Positions 22,132-33,939 are shown, numbered from the stretch's first letter. The stretch is DNA of 64,000 nt from Blepharisma stoltei (GCA_914767885.1 CAJZBQ010000058.1:186001-250000); one strand, 5' to 3'. The notes: generated from the sequence alone by a model not told the origin. Numbers and translations are program-made.

Positions 22132-23839
22132 ATGTCAAATTTTGTGCTTCATCAACAGCAAGAAGATACAGCTCGACAAAGTGACTGCCTTGAAGAAATT
22201 CAGCCACCTAAGTTGTTTGGGATAATAAAAAAGCCAGAAGACCCTTCGATTAAGTCATTATTTACATGGCAAGACGAATCTCCAAAAGCGCGGCCTAAAG
22301 GTGAGTATTGTTATCTGACTGAAATGAGGGATTCATATAGAGGGTTCTATTTTAAGCCTGAAGAACAAAAAATGTATCGAGGAAGCCCATGTCACCAAAG
22401 TCCTCGTCCTAATGAAAACTTAAATAATGAATCCTTAGATCAAGAACTCCAAATAGAAGCTTCAATAGAGCCTCAAGAACAGCTGCCAAAGCCTCAAAAG
22501 CGTGAGCCAATAAAAGCAAATATTAAGCCTTTAGACCGTAATGCAAGATCAAGATCTTCAATTGACATTTTAAAGCCTCATCGAAATCCATCTTCAGGAG
22601 GAATAAGGACTCAAAGATTATCTAAAGGCTCCAAAAGGCCATCTTCAGCTAAACCAATTGATAATGAAGCGATGCGTAAAGAGCGCCAAGACGCCAGAAT
22701 AAAAAAACTCAATCAAACCACAAGGTGGCTGCCTAATTCTGCGTTTACTACTTATTTTGGGAAACCCGCTTTTGAAAACTATGGACAAGGAAATATAAAT
22801 CCGACGTATGGAGGGTTAATGTATGGGAATTATATGAAAAGCCACAATATAGCACCTCATGAAGGCCAAAATAACCCACAATATTCGCAGGTTTATTTTA
22901 CAGCTGAAAAAACGGCATCTAGAAAAAAGCCAAGATCTCCAGAGCCGCCGAGAAAATGTAAAGACGAGGATAGACTTGCCCCGCAGCAGATCGAGGAAAT
23001 GAAACAAAGAAATAAAGTTTTGGCTGAAGATAGGGTGATGCCTTCTAGAGAAATTGTGAAGCCGGATTTATATAAAGTTAAAACTTTTAAGAGTGAACAT
23101 AATACTCCAAATGTATCAGTTAGGATTGAAAAGGAGAAAAAAGATGCAAAAAAGATAGAACACACAAGTATTTTATATATAAAAAATATTTTTCATAAAT
23201 ATTTCATATGATAAATCTCTTTTGGCATATAGAAATATAAGAATTATAAATATATAATCCCTTTAATATATTAAAAAAATCTAGAAAAATGTCACCTCCT
23301 TGATACAAACTCCTATATCAGTAGAAAATAAGCAAATTGAAAAAAAATCTGAAACCTCGAAACTTCAAGCTGCTGAAGCAAAAACAAAAGAAAACAGCTT
23401 AGAAAATGGAGAATCAAAAGAAAAAGAAAGCATTGAGAAAGAAGAGCAAGAAAATAATGAAAATATGATTGATAAAGAAAGCTTGGCAGGATCATCTTGT
23501 GAAGAATGTGTTAGATTAAACCCAAATAAAAGAAAATTAGTCACAACTTATCAAGATATGACGTCAAGGCTACCTTTTGCACCTAAACAAGTTGTAGAGG
23601 AGCCTTTTAAGTATTGTGCGAAATGCCTTGAAGCTTTATACCCAAGCAAGGTTGAAGATGTGAAGCCTGAAAATTTATTGAAGCCACCTCATAGCCTGGG
23701 CGAAATTCCTTTCCAAGAGCTTAATCCGAAAAATTATAAGACTTTACCTCCTCAGTGGACTCAAAGAATCCCAGCAGCTGGAAAACTCAGTTATAAGTCT
23801 CCTACTGCTTATGAGGTTATTTTTCAAGGGAATGAGTAA
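22132..23839 (+). CDS. Novel ciliate protein, possibly cytoskeletal
   Basis: The long first part (MSNFVLHQQQEDTARQ at 22132) is charged and low in complexity. A more ordered central stretch follows (RWLPNSAFTTYFGKPAFENY, GGLMYGNYMKSHN). After a TA-bounded interruption (23174-23303) the frame resumes at QTPISVENKQIEKKS and ends with two CxxC-type pairs (SSCEECVRL, YCAKCLEALYP) and YKTLPPQWTQRIPAAGKL. No family recognised; the basic, proline-rich composition is like axonemal or cortical proteins, but this is only an impression. Confidence 0.65.
23174..23303 (+). other. TA-bounded IES (130 bp)
   Basis: AT-rich with in-frame stops. Joining TA at 23174-23175 to the base after TA at 23304-23305 gives EHTSIL-QTPISVEN in frame. 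Other TA pairs are possible. Confidence 0.5.
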
Positions 23840-24045
23840 TTTTTAAACTATTTATTTAAAAATGAGAATAATTCCTTAGTTTTGATATAACAATCTTTGA
23901 TTTAAAAAGTGCCTTTCCTGGCTTTCATTTCGAATTTTTAAAACTGAAGGGTATGATGCACCACTATTTTATTTATTATAATCATATTTTGATTTATGTA
24001 ATGCATTTAATTCGTGACCCCTCACTGAGACTAATTCTTTCAGAC

Positions 24046-24334
24046 TAATATTTTTGTGCCTAATATTTTTTGGCCTAATTTTTTTTGCCTAATTTTTTTT
24101 GGCCTATTTTTTTTGGCCTAATTTTTTTTGGCCTAATTTTTTTGGCCTAATTTTTTTTTTGGCCTAATTTTTTTGGCCTAATTTTTTTTGGCCTAATTTT
24201 TTTTGGCCTAATTTTTTTTGGCCTAATTTTTTTTGGCCTAATTTTTTTTGGCCTAATTTTTTTTGGCCTAATTTTTTTGGCCTAATTTTTTTGGCCTAAT
24301 TTTTTTGGCCTAATTTTTTTTGGCCTAATTTTTT
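24046..24334. repeat. Minisatellite, unit TTTTTTTTGGCCTAA
   Basis: About 18-20 tandem units of 14-17 bp, each with the constant GGCCTAA and a T-tract of 7-9. Units at the left edge are degenerate (TTTTTGTGCCTAATA). It lies in the gap after a gene, with no coding overlap. Confidence 0.95.
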
Positions 24335-24517
24335 GGGATAAAATTTCTCTATCCAACTCCTCAATGCTCTATAATATAATACTTTCAAGTTATTTATGCG
24401 GATGTGAGATAGATTCTAACTTTAATACTCCTTCTTATATTAAACTTAATATTTTGATGAGTAAATATAAGCATATCTCTGAGCTCATTTTCCTGTTTTC
24501 CTCATATTTTAAGCTTA

Positions 24518-24745
24518 CTCCCCCCCCCATCCTTGATCGAACGATTGACTGTAAAAATTCCTAAAATTTAGGGAAATTAACCCCCATCCTTGATCGAACG
24601 ATTTTCATATCATGCAAATTTTTATATATATAAAAATATATTAGCTATCAAAAACTTGGGAAGATGTATCTAATGAAGTTGCTTTGAGAGTTTTTGAGAC
24701 AACAGAAAGCTGCGAAATCAACCATTCGAAGTGTTTTTATATTCT
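24518..24745 (+). mobile_element. Family-2 MITE, truncated left half
   Basis: TTA then CTCCCCCCCCC and ATCCTTGATCGAACGATT, with the core repeated about 65 bp later, matching the full copy at 31171-31725 up to about 24742. The right end is missing. Confidence 0.85.
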
Positions 24746-24832
24746 AAAAATAATAAAAAGGCTGTGTTTCGACTGTTTTGAAGGTATGAAAATTATATCA
24801 CATTTTCATGATTATCTTTAAATGTTATAAAC

Positions 24833-25084
24833 ATGAGTAAATATAATGCTTCAGTTGTTTTTAAAACACTGATTTCTCTTTTTATTGCTGGGCTCATTGT
24901 TATTGCAGGCTCTTGAGTTAGATCTATTCTTATTAGGCTTTTTAGGCAAGATTGGGTTTTATATTTTGCAAATAATTTAAATTTTGATTTAGATTATTTT
25001 CAGTTAAAAAATACTCATTTTTTAAATTTAAAACTTATATATTTGTCTACTATAATATTTATAAATTGATTTATTACAAAATAA
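24833..25084 (+). CDS. Possible small membrane protein
   Basis: An 83-codon frame with two TGA Trp codons (MSKYNASVVFKTLISLFIAG; a second hydrophobic stretch LIYLSTIIFIN). Predicted one or two membrane helices; no family recognised. It could be a chance frame in AT-rich DNA. Confidence 0.35.
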
Positions 25085-25412
25085 CTTATAATAAATTCTA
25101 AATCTATTAAGCTGTTATGCTTAAAAGAATGATTCATTTTAGAAATTACTCAAATAAATTCCAATAGCTAATAGCAATTCTTCAAAGTTTAATAATTTTT
25201 ACATGTGTTCAGATACTATATTTTGCAATTTAATAATAAAATATCGAGCAATTTAGAAATCAATACTCTTAAGCTTTAATTACTTTTTATTTATCTCAAT
25301 AGGAAAGAATATTGAATTGATAAAATATCAAGATCTACACACTTGAATAAAAAAATAATTCAAGCTTATTTCTAAAACTTGAGCCATTTTCTAAATAATT
25401 TTAAATAAAACA
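25085..25412. other. Gap upstream of the polo-like kinase
   Basis: AT-rich; presumably 5' regulatory DNA. No motif recognised. Confidence 0.5.
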
Positions 25413-27197
25413 ATGAATTCAAAAAATCCAAAAGTCTCATGCATAAAAGACCAGTCCGACGTCGACCAAATCGTCGAAGAGCACATCATCAAGCCTAACG
25501 GAGAAAACACAATTTCTAGATACACAAAAGGACGATTCCTCGGCAAAGGTGGGTTTGCAAGAGTTTACGAGTTTATTAACCTTGATACCAAAAGAATTTT
25601 TGCTGCAAAAATAGTAAAGAAAGCCACATTAATTAAAGCCAGGGCACGCCAAAAACTGATGAGCGAAATAAAAATCCATTCATCACTGAAGCATCAGAAT
25701 ATTGTGGGTTTTGACCATTTTTTTGAAGATGTAAATAATGTGTATTTATTACTGGAGTTATGCCCCAATCAGACTATGAGTGAGCTGCTGAGAAGAAGGA
25801 AAAGAATAACTGAGCTCGAAGCGCAGTGCTATTTATTACAAATTATTGCTGCTATGAAGTATATTCACAGTAAAAAAGTTATTCATAGGGACTTAAAGAT
25901 CGGGAATTTATTTATTAATGAAAAGATGGAAATTAAGCTGGGAGATTTTGGGCTTGCTTGCAAAATATATTATTTCGAAAAATGTAGGTTATAAGCTTAT
26001 TAATTTATATTATATTTATTTTTGTGCATAGCCTCTCTATTAGGTTTAGAATATGATGGCCAAAAGAAAAAAACTATCTGTGGAACACCCAATTATATAG
26101 CTCCAGAAGTGCTTGAAGGAAAATCTGGGCATAGTTTTGAAGTAGATATATGGTCCTTAGGAGTAATTCTTTACACTTTATTAATAGGAAAGCCACCATT
26201 TGAAACTGATGATGTCCACAAAACTTACAGATTAATCAAAATGAACGCATATTCTTTCCCAGATGGCTCCAGAATCAGTGAGCAAGCTAAATCTCTAATA
26301 ACAAGAATTTTAAAAAATGACCCAGAACGAAGACCAGACCTGGACGAAATCCTCCAACATGAATTTTTCCATATGGCAAATTGTATACCAAAAATACTCC
26401 CTGTAAGCACTTTAGCTGTGCCACCTAGTGAAAGCTATTTAAGGCAATTTACAAATATTAAACAAAATGTTGAAAAAACTTTACCTGAAACAGCCCCAAT
26501 AAATTCTGAAAATTTAGAAATAAGAAGTCCTAAAAAATCGCACACACAAAGACCTATGTCAAGTTTAGGAAAAACAGACAAAAACATAGACAAATCTCAG
26601 ATTTATGTCGAAAAATGGATTGATTATTCATCAAAATTTGGTGTCGGGTATATTTTATCTAATGGCTGCTCAGGCGTATATTTTAATGATGAAACCAAAA
26701 TCCTTACCCAGCCGAATTCACAAAGTTTCTATTATATTGAAACTACTGAGAAACGGAAAGATGCATTTTATGAGTATTCTCTTGAGGAATACCCTGAAAC
26801 TTTAAGCAAAAAAGTCAGACTTTTAGACAGGTTTACTAAATATTTAGACCCGGATTCCTCGATTATATCAGGATGCTCAACTAATTTTTCGCTTGAAAAC
26901 CCTCCACCTTATATTAAAAAGTGGGCAAAGTCCCGAAGAGCGGTGATGTTTCGACTTTCTAATAAAATAATCCAAGTTGTTTTCCAAGACCATTCACAAA
27001 TTATTCTTTCGGTTGACTCAAAAAGCTTTATGTATATCAATAAATCTGGAGAAAAAGCCTTAATGCAGCTTAGCACAGCATTAGAAAGCCAAAATGAAGA
27101 AATAGTAAAAAGGCTCAAGTACGTACAAAAAATTTTAAATTCACTAAATTCACAAGCAATAGGGGACACAGGAAGTCCCCCAATTCCTAATAGCTAA
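25413..27197 (+). CDS. PLK: Polo-like Ser/Thr kinase
   Basis: The kinase domain starts near residue 38 (GRFLGKGGFARVYEF, with AAKIVKKA), followed by catalytic HRDLKIGNLF and DFGLACK. The activation loop is cut by an 81-bp TA-bounded IES; excision gives [21 protein letters not shown], the PLK consensus with a phosphorylatable Thr before CGTPNYIAPEVL. A linker and a polo-box region follow (VEKWIDYSSKFGVGYILSNG, CSGVYFNDETK, LLDRFTKYLD). PLKs control mitosis, centriole/basal-body duplication and cytokinesis. In a ciliate, basal-body or micronuclear division roles are likely. The kinase would be truncated at the activation loop if the IES were kept. Confidence 0.95.
25966..26046 (+). other. TA-bounded IES (81 bp) in the PLK activation loop
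   Basis: TA at 25966-25967 and 26047-26048; in-frame TAA/TAG inside. Excision restores KIEYDG, matching conserved PLK sequence, so the boundary is well supported. Confidence 0.85.
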
Positions 27198-27308
27198 ACT
27201 TTTTTTTATATAAATATAACAATTATTTTTCAAAAAATAAATAATATATCTTCCATAAAAAAACCTATAAATTTTTTTTAAATGTAAATAGTCATTAGAA
27301 TTATAAAA

Positions 27309-28061
27309 ATGTCAAACACACGCATTCTAAGAGAATTCGACCTCAACACATTCACCCCCAAAGGCAGCTCAGTCAAATCCAAGCTCCCACTTCTCGTTGA
27401 CGAGCTCAAAAGGATCTTTTCATTGGAAAATCTCGAAAAAGACCCTTCACTTGTATTCAGTATGAATCCTGATCTTTGGATACCACTTGACCTAATTGCT
27501 CATTTGGAGCCAATTATCAGCATCACAAAGGACAAAAGACTTCTCAGAGCAGCTTTAAAAGAGGCAAACCTCGAATATGACGCAGAAATGGAGTGTGTTA
27601 GGGCTCGTGTTGAAATTCCTAGGACCACTTTGATTATAAGGGACGTTGACTGCCATGAGGGGCTTATGATGATTTTAGGCGAATTTGACTACAAAAATAT
27701 AGATCATGAAGGCAAAACTTGGCTTATTTCCTTTGGAAATGAAGAAGAAACCATCAAAGCGGCATTGACGTTGAGGGAAAAAGGATTGAAAACGGCTGTG
27801 CAGTCTACCAATACATATGTTCATCTGCTTACAAAGGCAAACAATTTCATTAATGAGATTGCGGATTTGCCGTATTTCAAACTGCTGAATCAGACTGTAA
27901 ATGCGTTTTCTGGAAGAACTTATACGTTTAATGAAGTCTTAGAAATTTTTTCGAATCATAAGTTGGCAATGCCGCCTACGATGAAGTTGCTGTCAGGTAT
28001 GTACAGTGTCATCAGGGAAACACCTATTCAACAATTAAAACAAAAGTGTAATAATTCATAA
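27309..28061 (+). CDS. La-motif RNA-binding protein (LARP-like)
   Basis: 250 residues. An N-terminal La motif near residues 30-95 (KRIFSLENLEKDPSLVFSMN; LWIPLDLIAHL; LLRAALKEANLEY) is followed by an RRM-like region (TTLIIRDVDCHEGLMMILGE, WLISFGNEEETIKAAL). La-related proteins bind poly(A) or RNA 3' ends and regulate mRNA stability and translation. No insertion. LARP4 or LARP1 type cannot be separated. Confidence 0.82.
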   Translation: MSNTRILREFDLNTFTPKGSSVKSKLPLLVDELKRIFSLENLEKDPSLVFSMNPDLWIPLDLIAHLEPIISITKDKRLLRAALKEANLEYDAEMECVRARVEIPRTTLIIRDVDCHEGLMMILGEFDYKNIDHEGKTWLISFGNEEETIKAALTLREKGLKTAVQSTNTYVHLLTKANNFINEIADLPYFKLLNQTVNAFSGRTYTFNEVLEIFSNHKLAMPPTMKLLSGMYSVIRETPIQQLKQKCNNS

Positions 28062-28432
28062 TTGAATTAGTTTTTACTAAAAATTGGATTTATTTTGAAC
28101 TTTTATTAATTTTGGTATTTAAGAATTTAAAGAACTCTTGATTTTCTCGATCTTGAAATTTTTAAATATTTTGATATAATAAAACTTATGCATTTTTATA
28201 ATTAATCAGCATTATTAATGCATAGCTGAGGTATTTTTTCTTATATGCAAAATGACTGCTTAATATTTTGATTTATAAATCTTAATTCATTTAAGCATTC
28301 CTTTAGATGGGCTAAAATTACCATTTCTCTAATAAAACTTTTTAGCTTAATTCCAAAATAATTGATCTCAAACATAAATTCTAACTAAAATAATTCTTAA
28401 ATAGCGTCAGACTACTTTATTAGATAAATTAA
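28062..28432. other. Convergent gene-free gap
   Basis: AT-rich; nothing recognised. Confidence 0.5.
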
Positions 28433-28777
28433 CTAGATTAGATTTTCTGTATTGAAAAAGGCTTCATAATATTGCTCCAAAAACACCACATTTTCTTGTT
28501 CAACTTTATAGACACACTGGTCAAAGTCTTGAGGCCTAAAAGAGTAATAATTTCTTTCTTCATGCATAGCATAGCATTGTCGCAGTTTATTTTGCAGTTT
28601 AGTCACTTCTTCCCCGAAATTCTTACTTAAAACTGAGAAAATCATGCATTTTTCTTTATGCCTTTTGTCTTCAATGCTAGGGCAATGTAAATACGAGTAT
28701 TTTTCACCTATAGTCATGACATATTGGAACTTATTTTCATCAAATTTAATTTCGTTTGGATCTTCATTGTATTCCAT
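28433..28777 (-). CDS. Hypothetical 114-residue acidic protein
   Basis: MEYNEDPNEIKFDENKFQYV to FFNTENLI. Four cysteines (HCPSIEDKRHKEKC; QCYAMHEERN; DQCVYKVEQEN) spaced loosely like mitochondrial intermembrane-space CHCH proteins, but the spacing does not fit a classic twin CX9C or CX3C. Function unknown. Confidence 0.6.
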   Translation of the reverse strand: MEYNEDPNEIKFDENKFQYVMTIGEKYSYLHCPSIEDKRHKEKCMIFSVLSKNFGEEVTKLQNKLRQCYAMHEERNYYSFRPQDFDQCVYKVEQENVVFLEQYYEAFFNTENLI

Positions 28778-30218
28778 ATTTTGTTTTATAATTTTAGGAC
28801 TTAAATAATTTTGATATTGAAATTTATTGATTATATCAAAATAAAATATACTTAATTTGGAGAGGATAAATATGTTGCTAGAAAATTTACAAAAAATTTG
28901 TGAATATTCGAAATTAAAATCTTTTTATTTATAAAAATTTATGTTTTAGGACGTAAGCTACTTAAAATTTAAATAATTAGATAGAAGTCATTATTATAAT
29001 ACTTAATTATATTATAAATTGAATTTTTCAATAGATTTACCATCTAAGGAGTTAGATATTAGAAAATAAGAAATATAATAAGTAATATGGACGATGTGGT
29101 AGTAAAAAATGAGATTAGATGGGACTTAAGACAAATGCTTATAAAGAATGTTATAAATCCGCCAATTAAGCAAATAATGGCTATGCTTCGTGATAGGTCT
29201 TAATTTTTTAATTTTATTAAAATTGATAATCTGGAATGCGATATTAAAATTGAGGCAAGGTGTTTAAAAAAATTAAAAAATTCTTGTGTCTGTTTGAATT
29301 AGATTAAATACGAATAGATCTATTTTATTGAGAAAAAGGCTGTCCTTTTTATCTATAAGCCATATTCAGTAATTTCATCTGCCAGGCAATGGAGAAGTTC
29401 AAATTAACTATGGAGAATAAACCTCAAAAAAATTATCAAATTACTGCCAAAAATTAAGTGATAATAATTGCTTCAATTTCTTTCTAAAATTTCTTAAAAT
29501 AATAAAAAATTAAATTCTCTTATTATCAGGCATTTGAAACCAGGAGGTGTTACAATTTTATAATTTTGACATTTTCTTAGATTTCATGAGACGAATTAAT
29601 TTGCCACTAACCCCCAGAGGGTGACACAAAAATATATATTTTTTCAGATCAAAAATCAAAATTGAAATAAGCAAAATAAAAAAATATAAGTATAATTAAT
29701 TAAATATTTCCCATATTCAGGCTCTCTAAAATCTAGTAAAAATAGCTCGAGATTTCTTATATATTTGCCGATTATTATGCAAAAAAAAATTATTCTAGAT
29801 TAAAGTGAAAGGGAGTAAGGTTTGAGAGATAAATCTTACCATTGCTAATTTCTCCAATTGACTGGAGAAGCTATGATAGCTTTCCTAATACTTCAAACTA
29901 TAAAACTTATACCTTGCCATATTAATTTTATTCACGATAAATAATCTTTAATCATAAATGGCCTTCTATTAAAAATTCAATTTATTAAAGTATAGTTTCT
30001 TAACAATTTAAATATAATCATAAATGGTCGGCAGCTACATAGCTGAAGCAGGAGCAAGCTCGCGCTCAAGAGCTTAAAATATACATCTGTTTAATTCGTA
30101 ATAAAATTTTATATGAATCGCACAAAAATTTAATTCGATTTGTTTTTTAGTAAACAGAGATAATGACTGGTTTAATGGTGTGAAATTCAACAGGATAAAA
30201 CTCATAGTAATAATAAAA
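28778..30218. other. Long gap with a small ORF and a possible MITE
   Basis: Mostly AT-rich noncoding sequence. Holds a 38-codon ORF (29087-29203, MDDVVVKNEIRWDLRQML) that may be a fragment, and a C-rich candidate at 29611-29815. Confidence 0.4.
29611..29815. mobile_element. Possible degenerate C-rich MITE
   Basis: Flanked by TAA at 29608-29610 and 29816-29818; CCCCCAGAGGGTGACAC at the left and TTAAAGTGAAAGGGAG at the right are weakly inverted. The interior is AT-rich. Confidence 0.35.
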
Positions 30219-31047
30219 ATGCAAAGAATCACTAGTGAACTCGACAATAAATCCCTCCCAAGACCATTTTCCTTAATTACAGCTGAGGCTGAAGACAACC
30301 CTGAGTCTAGAACTTATAAGTGCGATTCTTGCGGACTCGTTTTCCTCAGCTTTTTCGGGCTCAAAATCCATAAATCCTCTGATAGAGAGTCAAGTGGCCT
30401 ACTCAGTTCTGGAGTGTCGTTGAAAACTCCATCTTCTCCAACAAGCCAAATAGTTACGAACAGCTGTAGCCAAGTTGTGAAACAAGAAGAAACGCCAAAG
30501 CCGTGCACAACGGAAGTTCTATTTTGCAAGGATTGCAAAAAAGAATTCAAAACTTTCAAGGGCCTTCAGCAACACATCGGGAAGGTTCATGAGGTAGAAA
30601 ATAAGCAAGCTTATTGTCATATTTGTCTAACTTTTCTTGTATAAAATTAAATTTTTTAAATATTTTAGTGAATGAAAAATTAATAGAAATTTTTTTGGTA
30701 TTAAGTTTTCAGGGAAACACGATTAATTTTTAAATAACAGATGCATTTATTTTAATTAAAATACATTATATTATTTATTTTTTAGTATTTTTTTAAAAAA
30801 ACATTTTGATAATTTTTTTAATATTAATTAATATAGAAAAAATGATTATAAATTAAATCTAATTATTTGTTCATTCGAGAGTAAAAAAAAATTTAGACAT
30901 AAGCATGCAGTAAAGTTCCATATAAACCAAGTGCATGATAAAACTACAAGAATTTCATGTGAATTCTGCAAGAAGAGCCTTTACAATAAGTATTTATTGG
31001 ACGAACACATGAAGAGGTGTCCGGTGAAAGCTGACTATTATCAATAG
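30219..31047 (+). CDS. C2H2 zinc-finger protein, interrupted
   Basis: Fingers in order: YKCDSCGLVFLSFFGLKIH (partner His/His altered: KSSDRES follows), FCKDCKKEFKTFKGLQQH..H, a third starting YCHICLTF that is cut near 30635, then FRHKHAVKFHINQVH and a fourth CEFCKKSLYNKYLLDEHM..C after about 30890. Joining CLTF to FRHKHAVKF gives the normal 12-residue finger spacing, so a segment of about 250 bp is removed, but I could not place a clean TA-TA boundary. Probably nucleic-acid binding. The start at 30219 is the first ATG. Confidence 0.72.
30640..30888 (+). other. Interruption in the zinc-finger gene, boundaries unresolved
   Basis: AT-rich segment with stops in all frames between the two halves of the third finger. 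Candidate TA pairs give the wrong frame, so intron or non-TA excision is possible. Confidence 0.5.
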
Positions 31048-31170
31048 TTAATTGCTACTAAAATTGAGTTACATAATTTAAGCCTAAATAAATGTGTTTT
31101 AATCACTCATCATTTTATTATAGGCTCCTCGTAATTCACTCTATACATTTGACCATTAAATGCATGCTTA

Positions 31171-31725
31171 CTCCCCCCCCATCCTTGATCGAACGATTGA
31201 CTGTAAAAATTCCTAAAAATTGGGGAAATTAACCCCCATCCTTGATCGAACGATTTTCATATCATGCAAATTTTTATATATATAAAAATATATTAGTTAT
31301 CAAAAGCTTGGGAAGATGTACATAATGAAGTTATTTTCAGAGCTTTGAGATGACAGAAAGCTGCGGAATCAACCATCCGAAGTGATTTAATCATCAACCT
31401 AGGCTTAAAAACTCAATAATCTAATAAAATAGAGATTCTTTAAAATATTTAAAAAAAATTAATTTAATAAGGAGCAAATTAAAATTTACACAGTTTAAAA
31501 GGGTAACTAATAAATCAAAATATTAAAAATTGGTATTTTATGAAATTAATTCAATTTTTAGCTGTAAAAATAATTATTAAATACTCTTAACCCTCTTATT
31601 TAAAAGTAAATAAAAAAAAATATATATATATTATATATTATATAAAAATGTTTTCCCAAAACATTTTTTTAGCCCCCATCCTTGATCGAACGATGACGAG
31701 TCGTTCGATCAAGGATGGGGGGGAG
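31171..31725 (+). mobile_element. Family-2 MITE (ATCCTTGATCGAACGA core), full copy
   Basis: Flanked by TTA (31168-31170, 31726-31728). The core is present twice in direct orientation at the left (about 31179 and 31237) and as an inverted pair at the right (about 31675-31718). The 555-bp AT-rich interior is shared with 49315-49803 in reverse orientation. Intergenic. Confidence 0.93.
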
Positions 31726-31728
31726 TTA

Positions 31729-32054
31729 GTGTTAGTTTATCGAAAATTATTAATATTTTCTAAAACAACTAAATTTTCTCCTATCAAAAATTCAGATAAA
31801 AATCAAGCACCTTATTATGCGTTTTTTATAGCTTTTTACCTCAATGATTATGGATAATTGAATATTTAATTAAACCATTAATTTTCTTATAAAATAAATT
31901 TCATCTAAACAACTCAGCCTCACCTACAGATGACTGGATATTATTATATAATAAAATCACCAATAAATTTCTCTAACCGCGATAAGATGGTATCATCTTT
32001 AATTCAAAACCCTGAAACCCACAATTTTTCTTATCAATTTTTTCACATTAATAA
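31729..32054. other. Gap upstream of the oxysterol-binding protein gene
   Basis: AT-rich; nothing recognised. Confidence 0.5.
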
Positions 32055-33309
32055 ATGGAGAGAATAGATGACCCTTGCACAGCTCCAAGGGATGGAGAAA
32101 GCCAAGAGATCTGGTCACGAGAAATAGGTGCACCTCCTTTTTCCTTATTGATAGGTTCTCCATACGACATCGAATGCCCACCTCCTACATATTTATCGAT
32201 CAACCATCTAAATCGGTCTCGGCTAGCTGATAAAGCTTCACAGCTCCAAGGGTATGAAGTACAATATGAAGGAGGTCTAAAATGTGTTGACGAAAGAGTG
32301 CTATCTAACCAACGGGGAATTATTATTGATGTAATTGCTCAGGTTTCTGCATGTCTACTCAAAGGACAAGGAATTGTAGGACTAAGTCTTCCAATAAGAC
32401 TTTTTGAGCCGAGGTCTACGTTAGAAAGACTATTAGACAGGTTTTGCTTCATGCCAGTATTTTTTGAAAATATTGGGGAATTAAATGCGATTGAGAGGTT
32501 CAAGAAAGTGATTGCGATGGCTGTAGCTGGACTTTATATTAGCCCATCACAAGAAAAGCCATTTAACCCACTTTTAGGAGAAACTCTGCAAGCAGAATGG
32601 CCTGATGGGACAAAAGCTTATTGTGAGCATACGGTTCATCATCCTCCAATTACAAACTTTTATATATGGTGTTTTTCCTTTGGATTGCCCAGTAAATAAA
32701 TCAAGCCTATATATACCCAGGCTTGTTAGAACCAGTATAATTTCCAAGGATTTCAAAATTCACGGAAATCTCCAATTAATTGGGAAATTTAAAAAAAATT
32801 CATTAATTGGAGGATTTCAAGGAAAAGTTAACGTAGAGTTCAATGACGGACAAATTGTCTCTTTTTCATACCCTCAATTTAGAGCAGGTGGGATTATCAT
32901 GGGATCAAGAACAGTAGAATGGGAAGAGCACATGATATTCGATGATTTAACCAATAAATTCAACGCTGATATAACCTTTGGCGCTGTTAGAAGAAAAGGG
33001 CTATTTAAAAAAGCAATTGGAAAGATTGATGATTTCAGAGGGCAATTAAAAATAAATGACCAAGAAGTAGGGAAAATTGAAGGAAATTGGCTCAGAAATT
33101 TGAGTATCGATGATGTAGAGCTTTGGAATATAGACCGACATTTACCTGTTTTTCATTTTTTCCCTGTCAACCCGCTACCGAGTGATTGAAGATATAGAGA
33201 AGACTTAGTGTGACTTTCTAGAGGAAATTCAGAGATTGCTCAGAAATGGAAATATAAAATAGAAAATAGGCAAAGAGCTGATAGAAAACTTAGGGGCTTG
33301 AAGTATTAA
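32055..33309 (+). CDS. Oxysterol-binding-protein-related lipid transfer protein
   Basis: The ORD domain fills the protein (about 390 residues). Signature: CEHTVHHPPITNFY corresponds to the OSBP EQ.SHHPP motif. Also present are the N-terminal lid region (LSLPIRLFEPRSTLERLLDR), FNPLLGETLQAEW and, after the IES, KIHGNLQLIGKFKKNS..GG. A 73-bp TA-bounded IES (32663-32735) follows the signature; excision gives NFYI-ISKDFKIHGN. TGA is Trp near 33187, so translation continues to TAA at 33307. No PH domain or FFAT motif seen: a short ORP, probably moving sterols or phosphoinositides between membranes. Confidence 0.92.
32663..32735 (+). other. TA-bounded IES (73 bp) in the ORP gene
   Basis: TA at 32663-32664 and 32736-32737, in-frame TAA inside. 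Excision yields a contiguous ORD domain. Confidence 0.85.
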
Positions 33310-33651
33310 TAATCGTTAATTTAGAGAGTTTTCTATAATGCCTTCTGTAATTTTTTGAGCATATTTTTCTTATTGTTTATTTCTGGTTATAATTAGTATT
33401 TTCAAAAATCATAAGTAAAACGTTTTTTTATTTGCCACATAAACCATTTTGGATACTATCACAATAGCGAACCTTATTAAATCATATAATCTAATATCTT
33501 TGATTTTGATTAGTATGTCGCGCTGCCTTTATAATATAATAGAAAATTAAAACCCAAATAAATGTAGAGTTTTCAATAAATTACGAGTAAAATGTGAAAT
33601 AAAAAGTCAGTTTGGACCATTTTTATAATAAAAATAATTTCGGTCGCCACG
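33310..33651. other. Gap
   Basis: AT-rich; nothing recognised. Confidence 0.5.
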
Positions 33652-33939
33652 ATGAACAACAACGAAATAAGTGAAAAATTTGTAAATGATTGGGTATCGG
33701 AAACAAAAAATGAGCTTCATCTTATTATCAAGGATAAGAACTCCTACTACAATTTTGATTTTTATAACGAGAAGAAAGACGATAACTCGAATGGAAGATT
33801 TGAGTGGCCGCAAGACTGTCCGATCCTAGACAGTGATATCGAAAAAGATAATTCTGCAAACAAGCGTAAACAAAATAGAAAGATTTCTGGACTAAATTTT
33901 TCGGATATAGCACGCAATTTTGAGAATTTTTGCAAGTAA
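33652..33939 (+). CDS. Hypothetical 95-residue protein
   Basis: MNNNEISEKFVNDWVSETKN to ARNFENFCK. Hydrophilic and Asn/Asp/Lys-rich, no membrane segment. Codon use is like neighbouring genes. No family recognised. Confidence 0.5.
   Translation: MNNNEISEKFVNDWVSETKNELHLIIKDKNSYYNFDFYNEKKDDNSNGRFEWPQDCPILDSDIEKDNSANKRKQNRKISGLNFSDIARNFENFCK

Noticed and set aside
24046..24334. CRISPR array or telomere
   Set aside because: Units are too short, have no spacers, and differ only in T-tract length; the region is internal to a eukaryotic sequence.
25978..26031. A spliceosomal intron GT..AG of about 50 nt in the PLK gene
   Set aside because: A GTAGG...CATAG span exists, but splicing it leaves extra residues in the activation loop and does not keep the consensus, whereas TA-TA removal gives exact PLK sequence. 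All certain introns here are 15 nt.
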